Source: Thermogutta sp. | Lineage (GTDB): Bacteria; Planctomycetota; Planctomycetia; Pirellulales; Thermoguttaceae | Direction of reading: 5' to 3' | Length of the DNA: 5,903 nucleotides | NCBI GenBank assembly: GCA_012798155.1 | Contig: JAAZNR010000666.1 | Location: forward strand, 1-5,903 | Part shown: in pieces, positions 1 to 5,504 of the stretch | How the letters are laid out: each line of letters opens with the position of its first letter | Position numbering within the stretch: the stretch's first letter is position 1 | Made by a program: the position numbers and the translations under genes | The notes under the pieces: model-generated | The model's input: only the letters and a program-made list of their open reading frames with translations | What the model was told of the DNA's origin: nothing | Database searches by the model: none

Positions 1-1
1 C

Positions 2-628
2 CTCGCCGTGGTCTTGATGGCCTGCGTCGCCCTCGGCGCTCGCTGGGCGGCCTCCCGGTCCATACCCTCCACGGTTCGCATCCCCGAAAAATCCAAGCTC
101 GCCGCCTTGCCGCAAGAGATCGGGCCGTGGCGGGGCGCCGATCAGCAGGTCGATCCCGCCATCTTCCAAACGTTGGGCACCACCATCACGCTCGATCGCC
201 TCTACCTCTCTCCGAGCGGCGGCGGCATCGCCTTGCACGTCGCCGTCTTCACGCAGCCCGAGTTCAAGCTCCCCCACCCGCCGGAATTGTGTTACGGCGG
301 GACCGGCTGGCGGGTCCGCGGCACCGCCGACCGCCCGTTGACCCTGAACTCCGGCGAGAAGGGCAGCGTTCGCGTCCTTACTCTCGAACGCGAGGACGGC
401 TCCGCGCGCGCCACCGTGCTATACTGTTATCAATTGGGCGGTTCTTTCGCCGCCGATCGCGACGTCGTCCGAACCTTCTTTTGGAAGTACCGCGGACAGG
501 CCTCCCGGCCGGCCATGCTGAAAGTCATGCTGCACTGTCCGGCCTCGGGGACCATGGTCGAGGATCAGGCCCTCGATTTCGCCACGGAAGTGTTGAGCCG
601 CTTGGCGAAAATGGCCGAGGACTGGTGA
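2..628 (+). CDS. epsI: EpsI-like exosortase-associated protein (DUF3485), 5' end outside window
   Basis: The reading frame is open to the left edge (codons CTC GCC GTG from base 2), so the start probably lies upstream. A GTG at base 8 is only the first possible start inside the window. Numbering from that GTG gives 206 residues. The visible N-terminus is hydrophobic (VLMACVALGA) and is probably the end of a membrane anchor or signal segment. The family hallmarks follow: LPQEIGPWRGAD at about 34-45, and the core motif HPPELCYGGTGW at about 90-101 with conserved His and Cys. A later Tyr-Cys-Tyr strand leads into an FFWKYR segment. Proteins of this family are found beside exosortases, or fused to them, in exopolysaccharide loci. 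They are thought to act at the cell envelope in glycan or protein export, but no precise reaction is established. A 37-base gap separates the gene from the exporter permease, which suggests one operon. The family call is strong and the molecular role uncertain. Confidence 0.85.
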   Translation, partial: LAVVLMACVALGARWAASRSIPSTVRIPEKSKLAALPQEIGPWRGADQQVDPAIFQTLGTTITLDRLYLSPSGGGIALHVAVFTQPEFKLPHPPELCYGGTGWRVRGTADRPLTLNSGEKGSVRVLTLEREDGSARATVLYCYQLGGSFAADRDVVRTFFWKYRGQASRPAMLKVMLHCPASGTMVEDQALDFATEVLSRLAKMAEDW

Positions 629-665
629 ATCGCCCGCAACACGGCCAACAAGCCGATTACTCCCC

Positions 666-1700
666 ATGAAAGACTTGCCCGACACCGAAAGCCGAACGAT
701 CTCGCCCGCGGAATTGCCCGCGCCGACCCCGGCGGACGCCGCCCCCGCGGCCGATCAGCTCCCGGAAACGGTCTACGACGACGACCTCCTCGACTCGGAG
801 CCGGCTTCGGATTTGGAGGCGGGCGGGCCGTCGCCGCCGCCCCCCTTGCCGGAAAACGTGCCCATCACCCGCATCGTCCCCACCGGCGGCTGGCGGTCCC
901 TCGACCTCCGCGAAGTCTGGCGCTACCGCGAGTTGATGTTCACCCTCGCCTGGCGGGAAATCAGCATCCGCTACAAGCAGACCATCCTGGGCGCGGCCTG
1001 GGCCGTCTTGCAGCCGCTCATGACCACCGGCATCTTCAGCGTGCTCTTCGCCCTCCTGATGGGCAAGGGCAACGAACCCACGCCCGAAGGCATCCCCTAT
1101 CCCGTTTCCACCTTCTGCGCCATGCTCCCCTGGACGCTGTTCGCGCAGTCGCTCAATCAGTCGGGCAACATCCTGGTGCAGTATCGCGCCATGATTACCA
1201 AAATCTATTTTCCGCGGCTGATCCTCCCCGCCTCGGCCGTGCTATCCACCCTGGTCGATTTCAGCGTCTCCCTGGTCGCGCTCCTGGGATTGATGGTCTA
1301 TTACGGCATCTATCCCGGCTGGGCCGTGATCACGCTGCCGCTGTTCATCCTCCTGGCCGTGATGGCCTCGCTGGCGGTGGGACTGTGGCTCTCCGCCCTG
1401 AACGCCCTGTATCGCGATTTCAAGTACGTCATCCCCTTCGTCGTGCAAGTGGGGATGTTCATCAGCCCCGTCGTGTACAGCGCGGACTCCATCCGGGATA
1501 AGCTGCCGTCCTGGGCCTTCACCTTGTATTCGCTCAATCCCATGGCCGGGGTCATCGAGGGCTTTCGCTGGGCCTTGCTCGGCACCTCGCACGGTCCCGG
1601 TCTTATGCTGGCGATTTCCACGGCCGCCACGGCCCTGATCTTGCTGGGAGGCATGTTCTACTTCCGGCGGATGGAGCGCCTCGTTGCGGACTTGATTTGA
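666..1700 (+). CDS. wzm: Polysaccharide ABC exporter, membrane permease (ABC-2 family, Wzm/TagG type)
   Basis: This 344-residue inner-membrane permease of an ABC exporter moves completed lipid-linked polysaccharide across the cytoplasmic membrane. Family marks are visible. The amphipathic entry motif REISIRYKQTILGAAWAVLQ spans about 97-117. YRDFKYVIPFVVQ lies at about 249-261, followed by MFISPVVYS (264-272) and NPMAGVIEGFRW (291-302). The C-terminal tail reads FRRMERLVADLI. About six hydrophobic segments can be placed near 112-132, 146-163, 185-210, 219-245, 257-272 and 313-332. The domain itself begins around residue 75. The first 65 residues form an extra tail rich in Pro and Ala, with an acidic patch DDDLLDSE near 38-45, which is longer than usual for the family. 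The ATG at 666 is the first in the frame after the preceding gene, and no Shine-Dalgarno sequence is evident. A shorter protein starting near residue 91 would lose family motifs. The partner ATPase gene follows after about 300 bases. Confidence 0.93.
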   Translation: MKDLPDTESRTISPAELPAPTPADAAPAADQLPETVYDDDLLDSEPASDLEAGGPSPPPPLPENVPITRIVPTGGWRSLDLREVWRYRELMFTLAWREISIRYKQTILGAAWAVLQPLMTTGIFSVLFALLMGKGNEPTPEGIPYPVSTFCAMLPWTLFAQSLNQSGNILVQYRAMITKIYFPRLILPASAVLSTLVDFSVSLVALLGLMVYYGIYPGWAVITLPLFILLAVMASLAVGLWLSALNALYRDFKYVIPFVVQVGMFISPVVYSADSIRDKLPSWAFTLYSLNPMAGVIEGFRWALLGTSHGPGLMLAISTAATALILLGGMFYFRRMERLVADLI

Positions 1701-1764
1701 TCGCCGCCCCGCCCGGAGCCGCCCGGCGCGACCCCGACGGATCGCCTTCCCCGCGGTACCATCG

Positions 1765-1777
1765 GCGCCGGCGGCGC
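1765..1777. repeat. Short GC-rich inverted repeat (hairpin)
   Basis: GCGCC at 1765-1769 and GGCGC at 1773-1777 pair perfectly around a 3-base GGC loop. The stem is only 5 bp and no T-run follows, so this is not a canonical intrinsic terminator. Such short repeats arise easily by chance in DNA this rich in G and C. Confidence 0.3.
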
Positions 1778-1812
1778 ATCCGGAAGGCGGAGCAGGCCCG
1801 GTCGGGCCGATC

Positions 1813-1830
1813 CGGCCGATCAGCCGGCCG
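1813..1830. repeat. GC-rich stem-loop downstream of the permease gene
   Basis: CGGCCG at 1813-1818 is repeated at 1825-1830. The hexamer is self-complementary, so the two copies form a 6-bp G/C stem around the 6-base loop ATCAGC. No U-tract follows, so it does not qualify as a Rho-independent terminator. It could slow transcription or protect the upstream mRNA end. It could also be a by-product of base composition. Confidence 0.35.
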
Positions 1831-2000
1831 CGCGGCGGCGGGGAAAGCTATGATGATGTATTGGGCCGCCTCGCCCGAGAGGGACGGTCGCTCGGACCGG
1901 ACCCCACGGGCCCGAAGGTTGTCTCCGCGGACCGATTGTAACGATTACTCCTGAAAAGCCGTCTTCTTCGCCCTCGGCGGCGCCCAAGCCGCCGCGAACC

Positions 2001-3269
2001 ATGTCCGATATCGCCATCCGCGCCGAAAACCTCAGCAAGAAGTTCATGCTCGGCGAACGCCTGGGCTTCAAGACCTTCCGCGAGACCCTCCAGGACTCGC
2101 TCGTCTCGCCCCTGCGGCGGATCATCCGCGGCGAGAAAAACGGCCTCCCCGCCGAGGAGAAGGTCGATAACGATCGCCGCATCTGGGCCCTCAAGGACGT
2201 CTCCTTCGAGGTCAAGCACGGCGAGGTGCTGGGCATCATCGGCCCCAACGGGGCGGGCAAAAGCACCCTCCTCAAAATCCTCAGCCGCATCACCGAGCCG
2301 ACGGCGGGCTATGCCGAAATCCGCGGCCGGGTGGGCAGCCTGCTGGAGGTGGGGACCGGCTTCCACCCCGAATTGACCGGCCGCGAAAACGTCTATCTCA
2401 ACGGCTCCATCCTCGGCATGTCCAAGGCCGAGATCCGCCGCAAGTTCGACGACATCGTCTCCTTCGCGGGGGTCGAGAAGTTCATCGACACGCCGGTCAA
2501 GCGGTACTCCAGCGGGATGCAGGTCCGGCTGGCCTTCGCCGTGGCCGCCCACCTGGACCCGGAAATCCTCATCATCGACGAGGTCCTGGCGGTGGGGGAC
2601 GCCGAGTTCCAGAAGCGCTGCCTGGGCAAGATGAACGAGGTCTCCCGCTCCGGCCGCACCGTCCTCTTCGTCAGCCATAACATGGCGGCCGTGGAAGGGC
2701 TGTGCACAAGGGTATTGTCCCTTGATATGGGCCGCATTGCGACTGATGGCGATCCCGTTACAGCCATCCAGACTTATCTACTTCCCAAATCCGCATCTCG
2801 CCCAATATGGTTTCAGGCGAGCGAGCCTCCAGGCAGCCAGCCGGCAATTTACAGCGTCACGATTACCAACGAAGACGGCAAGGCCCACAATACCATTAAG
2901 ATGGGAACCGACGTTCAAATCGCGATCCGAATAGTCAACATCAGATGCCAATCCGATTTCGAGTTTTCATTGCGCTTCACCGACTCTCTCGGGCGGCGAG
3001 TAATGACATGCAACAATCTGTTTCAACATCCCCGTCCCATACGCCTGAGAAAAGAGGATACCATCCAATGTGTCGTCCACGACTGCCGTCTGGCTCCAGG
3101 GACCTACTCCTTAGAAGTGTATGCTAGGGCAAATGGTGTGCTACTAGCGCAAAAACCGCTTTTGCAATTCGAAATGGTACCCGCTGACCTTTACGGCACA
3201 TCCCGCTATTTGCCACCTCACACATGCGTTTGGGCACCGAATGTTGCGTGGAACGTTCCCTCCGCTTAG
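2001..3269 (+). CDS. wzt: Polysaccharide ABC exporter ATPase with C-terminal cargo-recognition domain (Wzt type), compositional mosaic
   Basis: This 422-residue cytoplasmic ATPase powers the permease encoded upstream. The nucleotide-binding domain shows Walker A GPNGAGKST (81-89), the family segment LLEVGTGFHPELTGREN (114-130), the signature YSSGMQVRLAFA (169-180), Walker B EILIIDEVLAVGD (188-200) and the H-loop SHN (225-227). After a linker near 260-275 comes a domain of about 150 residues made of alternating beta-strand-like segments. Examples are VQIAIRIVNI, FEFSLRFTDSLGRRV and APGTYSLEVYA, and the tail is Trp-rich. This matches the extra domain of Wzt proteins that binds the end of a specific polysaccharide. 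Met1 at 2001 gives the standard opening MSDIAIRAENLSKKF. The gene is compositionally split: bases 2641-2700 are 41/60 GC, 2701-2760 are 32/60 and 2881-2940 are 28/60. The drop falls just after the H-loop codons. All catalytic motifs lie in the GC-rich part, while the cargo domain is in the GC-poorer part. Confidence 0.93.
   Translation: MSDIAIRAENLSKKFMLGERLGFKTFRETLQDSLVSPLRRIIRGEKNGLPAEEKVDNDRRIWALKDVSFEVKHGEVLGIIGPNGAGKSTLLKILSRITEPTAGYAEIRGRVGSLLEVGTGFHPELTGRENVYLNGSILGMSKAEIRRKFDDIVSFAGVEKFIDTPVKRYSSGMQVRLAFAVAAHLDPEILIIDEVLAVGDAEFQKRCLGKMNEVSRSGRTVLFVSHNMAAVEGLCTRVLSLDMGRIATDGDPVTAIQTYLLPKSASRPIWFQASEPPGSQPAIYSVTITNEDGKAHNTIKMGTDVQIAIRIVNIRCQSDFEFSLRFTDSLGRRVMTCNNLFQHPRPIRLRKEDTIQCVVHDCRLAPGTYSLEVYARANGVLLAQKPLLQFEMVPADLYGTSRYLPPHTCVWAPNVAWNVPSA
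2695..2715. other. Putative recombination junction inside the ATPase gene (left border of GC-poor segment)
   Basis: Codon choice switches abruptly around codons 233-240. Upstream codons are almost all G- or C-ending (for example GTC CTC TTC GTC AGC). Downstream, codons such as ACA AGG GTA TTG TCC CTT GAT ATG follow. The junction sits in the conserved stretch after the H-loop (AVEGLCTRVLSLDMGRI), where homology between different wzt alleles would be expected to allow crossing-over. I see no insertion sequence or direct repeat at the point. The exact base cannot be fixed without an allele comparison. Confidence 0.6.
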
Positions 3270-3278
3270 CCATAGGTC

Positions 3279-4196
3279 ATGTTTACTCAATCACACTTGT
3301 TGCGCGGCCTTCGGCGTTACTTCCTGTGCACGCTCGCAGGGCCACGGTTGCGACGCATACTTGCGATGTTAACGCGAACAGAAACAAGGGAGGACGCCTG
3401 TCGTTCATCACCGCAATCGTATGCGGCAATTCTACGCATATATGCCCACGCGCTCGAAAAATCTGTGCATTCCCCACGGTTCGATCCAAATCGCGGCAAG
3501 GATCGCGCTAACTCGCTTGAGCGCTTATTGTCCAATACCAGCCTAACTGCCCACATCGATGGCGAAACGCTGGGGTGGGCACAAGAGATGCTAGCTGCTT
3601 ATCGCGCTCGTGTTGCCTGCCCTACAGAACTCACAACGGCGGCCCGGGCCTCACCACGTCCTAATCTGAATGCGTCGGCGATTTACGAGTTTATTCGTCA
3701 GCGCCGTTCGGTACGGCACTTCGAAGAGCAGGAACTTCGGGTTCATGATCTATCGCACGCGATCGAATTCATGCGGTGCGCGCCGACAAGCTGCCACCGC
3801 CAAGCCGTCAAGGCATTCCTTTCCGTCACGCCCGAAACGGCGCGGCGCGCGCATGCACTCTGCGTCGGTCGCTCCGGCTTCGGGGACTTCATTCCCGCGT
3901 TTGTGTCCATCGCCGCGGACCTAAATGCATACTCGTTTCCGGATGAAGCGTTTCTTCCGTTTGTCGACGCCGGCATCTGTGCCGCGTTTTTTTTACTGGG
4001 CTGTCACGCGAATAATTTGGCTGCAACGCTTATGGCGTGGAGCGTCTCAGACGAAGATCGCGACCGGAAGTTGCACGAATTGTTGTCCATTCCAGCGTAC
4101 TACGCTGTAGCCGTTAATTGTGTGGTGGGAGTGCCGAAGTCTGTGGCACCGCCTAATCCGAGAAAGCCCCTCGACCACTGGTTTTCTGTTGTCTGA
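3279..4196 (+). CDS. Nitroreductase-like protein of a polysaccharide locus, with N-terminal HALEK-containing extension
   Basis: This protein has 305 residues. The C-terminal two thirds match the FMN-dependent nitroreductase fold. RQRRSVRHF (140-148) corresponds to the family's phosphate-binding RRSxRxF opening. CAPTSCHRQAVKAF (167-180) is the usual APSxxNxQPWxF segment, but with His in place of Asn and Ala-Val in place of Pro-Trp. DAGICAAFFLLGCHANNLAA (230-249) matches the family helix, and VVGVPK (282-287) with a late NPRKPLDHW closes the fold. The N-terminal region of about 130 residues contains HALEK (58-62) and a following GKDRANSLERLL. I recall a similar HxLEKGL-plus-GK pattern in nitroreductase-like proteins of capsule and O-antigen loci. 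The substrate is unknown, and a redox step on a sugar or its modification is only a guess. ATG 3279 follows the ATPase stop by 9 bases with a weak AGG upstream. Met30 (3366) is an alternative start. Composition is GC-poorer than the flanks. Confidence 0.8.
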   Translation: MFTQSHLLRGLRRYFLCTLAGPRLRRILAMLTRTETREDACRSSPQSYAAILRIYAHALEKSVHSPRFDPNRGKDRANSLERLLSNTSLTAHIDGETLGWAQEMLAAYRARVACPTELTTAARASPRPNLNASAIYEFIRQRRSVRHFEEQELRVHDLSHAIEFMRCAPTSCHRQAVKAFLSVTPETARRAHALCVGRSGFGDFIPAFVSIAADLNAYSFPDEAFLPFVDAGICAAFFLLGCHANNLAATLMAWSVSDEDRDRKLHELLSIPAYYAVAVNCVVGVPKSVAPPNPRKPLDHWFSVV

Positions 4197-4208
4197 GTAA
4201 TATCACCT

Positions 4209-5357
4209 ATGCTCGGTGTGCTCACATTGCACTATGGCTACAACGAAGGCGCGATTTTGCAAGCTTATGCCCTTGCCACGGTCCTAGCCGGTCGCGGTGC
4301 CGCGCCTCGGATTATCGATCACCGGTATCCGGCCAAACTTGCGATCTACCGCCGTCACATGGATCGCAGAAAAGAGGAATTGCAGAAAGCTATCGATTCC
4401 TGGCTCCCTTTGAGTGACGTACGTTTCGAATCCGCATCGGAGCGCGACACGTGGCGATACATTGAGCACAATTGTTCCGGCGTAGTTGTCGGCTCGGACC
4501 AAGTGTGGAGAGTACGCTATTCAAGGGTCTTCTTTGGGTTGCGCATCGATCAAAGAGACGCGTTCATCGGCCGCTTTCCAAACGTGTATTGGCCCCCACG
4601 CCGGCTTCCCGTAACTAAATCGGCCTACGCTGTGAGTATAGGCGATGCGGACCTTGGTCCCATTCCGAGGCGCGACAAACGCGAAATGGCGGACCGTCTG
4701 AATGACTTTCGAGTTATTGGCGTGCGGGATGTCCGCACGGCCGAGTTTGTCGCAGCCTTAGATCGGGCGCTCGAGAGTCGGATTCGTTTGTGTCCCGATC
4801 CTACTATTTTGATGAATTGGGACACTGATAGTGCGCGCATAACCCTAGAGGCAAAACTACACCGCGCCGGTGTGCCGAGTGACGCTCCCATCGCTTTGCA
4901 GCTCACCGATCCATCGGCCTCGTCGAGGGAGCTGAGCGGATTGCTCGCGAAATCGGGGTACATCGTTGTAGGGACCGGCTCGGGTGATGATTATAGTCAA
5001 GTGCGTCTTGCAAACGTGGGACTGACACCTCTTGAGTGGGTGGCTTTATTTGAAACCGTCAACGTCTGCATAACCGATCGCATGCATGCCTTCATCTTTG
5101 CGATGCTCAAGCATTGCCCCTGCGTTGTCATAGATGCGGCTTCCTTCGCGTCCAACAGGGCGACGCGAATTGTGGATTTAGCGACTCGGGTTGGGTATCT
5201 AGACAACGTGTTGAATTATTCTGCCTCACCCCGGCGAGTGCTCGATGCAATGCTGACGATCAAGCCGCCATGGGACGAAGTCGACCGCCGTCTCGCTTGC
5301 TACCGCGAGGAGGGGATGCGGACGATTGACGAGATCGTCGGCAGCGGTAGTGATTAG
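4209..5357 (+). CDS. Polysaccharide pyruvyl transferase family protein
   Basis: This 382-residue cytoplasmic protein belongs to the family that transfers pyruvate from phosphoenolpyruvate to a sugar of a growing polysaccharide as a ketal (CsaB and related enzymes). Visible marks are the N-terminal HYGYNEGAILQAYAL (8-22), VVGSDQVWR (93-101), YAVSIG (140-145), VIGVRDVRTAEFV (169-181) and CPDPTIL (195-201). The C-terminal signature is LTPLEWVALFETVNVCITD followed by RMHAFIFAMLKHCPCVVID, ending near 309, with His293 in the position of the conserved family histidine. The length is typical of the family. The start at 4209 lies 12 bases after the nitroreductase-like stop, without a clear Shine-Dalgarno sequence. 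Some members of this superfamily act on other glycan substrates, so true pyruvylation is probable but not proven. It lies in the GC-poorer cassette with the ATPase cargo domain, which suggests the sugar it modifies is what that domain recognises. Confidence 0.88.
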   Translation: MLGVLTLHYGYNEGAILQAYALATVLAGRGAAPRIIDHRYPAKLAIYRRHMDRRKEELQKAIDSWLPLSDVRFESASERDTWRYIEHNCSGVVVGSDQVWRVRYSRVFFGLRIDQRDAFIGRFPNVYWPPRRLPVTKSAYAVSIGDADLGPIPRRDKREMADRLNDFRVIGVRDVRTAEFVAALDRALESRIRLCPDPTILMNWDTDSARITLEAKLHRAGVPSDAPIALQLTDPSASSRELSGLLAKSGYIVVGTGSGDDYSQVRLANVGLTPLEWVALFETVNVCITDRMHAFIFAMLKHCPCVVIDAASFASNRATRIVDLATRVGYLDNVLNYSASPRRVLDAMLTIKPPWDEVDRRLACYREEGMRTIDEIVGSGSD

Positions 5358-5467
5358 ATGCCCGCTCCGACCTTGTAGCCCGAATCCAGGCCGCCGCCGG
5401 CCGCCTCCGCCAAGAGGTCGAGCAGATGTGGCGGGCCGTGGACGGAGTATTGACGCAAACTTCATAA
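5354..5467 (+). pseudogene. Orphan 3' end of a GC-rich gene (truncated remnant)
   Basis: A 37-codon frame ends at TAA 5465-5467 and is closed upstream by TGA at 5351-5353. It has no usable start codon before an internal ATG near 5408. From base 5360 the codons are strongly G/C-ending in the host style (GCC CGC TCC GAC, later CGC CTC CGC). The peptide, including LVARIQAAAGRLRQEVEQ and then MWRAVDGVLTQTS, looks like an amphipathic or coiled-coil C-terminal helix. I do not recognise the parent family. Host-like composition resumes exactly at the pyruvyl transferase stop codon. This suggests the frame is the surviving tail of a resident gene whose 5' part was replaced by the GC-poorer cassette. 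It could instead be fortuitous, since it is short and GC-rich DNA has few stop codons. Confidence 0.5.
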
Positions 5468-5504
5468 GAGCACATTTGCGCCGCTAGGGGATTTTGATCC
5501 GATC
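5358..5504. other. Intergenic segment between pyruvyl transferase and glycosyltransferase genes
   Basis: This 147-base gap holds the proposed gene remnant (to 5467). After it come about 37 AT-richer bases, including CATAAGAGCACATTT and AGGGGATTTTGATCC, leading to the glycosyltransferase start. The AGGGG at 5486-5490 is 14 bases from the ATG, too far for an ideal ribosome binding site. I see no hairpin followed by a T-run and no convincing promoter pair. Confidence 0.5.

Larger units (their letters stand above)
1701..2000. other. Intergenic gap between permease and ATPase genes, no convincing gene
   Basis: Permease and ATPase genes of this exporter class usually abut or overlap, but here 300 bases separate them. 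An 85-codon frame (1697-1954, TTG start) runs through the gap. Its product is arginine-rich with runs such as RRRRR and resembles no family I know, so I treat it as chance. The frame of the ATPase is open upstream from base 1857. Near the ATPase it reads as a Pro/Ser/Ala-rich leader (TPEKPSSSPSAAPKPPRT, just before Met1), but it has no ATG, GTG or TTG. The stretch contains two small GC-rich hairpins, listed separately. I see no recognisable promoter, riboswitch or tRNA. Confidence 0.6.
2704..5357 (+). other. GC-poorer cassette of about 2.65 kb in a GC-rich locus (likely horizontally exchanged)
   Basis: The segment covers the ATPase cargo-recognition domain, a nitroreductase-like gene and a pyruvyl transferase gene. 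Lines I counted inside it give 45-53% GC, against 65-72% in lines from both flanks. The two complete genes sit head-to-tail with gaps of only 9 and 12 bases to their upstream neighbours, so the cassette reads as one transcription unit continuing from the ATPase gene. No transposase, integrase or terminal repeat is visible. Homologous allele replacement is therefore more likely than transposition. Confidence 0.7.

Noticed and set aside
1813..1830. Intrinsic terminator between permease and ATPase genes
   Set aside because: The 6-bp stem is short and is followed by GC-rich sequence instead of a T-run, so it is kept only as a stem-loop.
1697..1954. 85-codon frame starting with TTG at the permease stop codon
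   Set aside because: The product is arginine-rich with low-complexity runs, as expected from non-coding GC-rich DNA. There is no ribosome binding site and no recognisable family.
1848..2678. Long 276-codon antisense frame across the ATPase gene
   Set aside because: It is antisense to the unambiguous ATP-binding domain. Long open antisense frames are common when codons are G/C-ending, and the product (Asp/Glu/Ala/Gly-rich) resembles no family.
2704..5357. Transposon or integrative element as carrier of the GC-poor segment
   Set aside because: No transposase, integrase or tRNA fragment is visible, and I saw no shared repeat at the two borders. The left border also lies within an intact gene, which points to homologous exchange.
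5450..5478. Possible promoter for the glycosyltransferase (TTGACG at 5450-5455)
   Set aside because: The hexamer 17 bases downstream (CATTTG) is not a credible -10 box, and the TTGACG lies within the proposed gene remnant.
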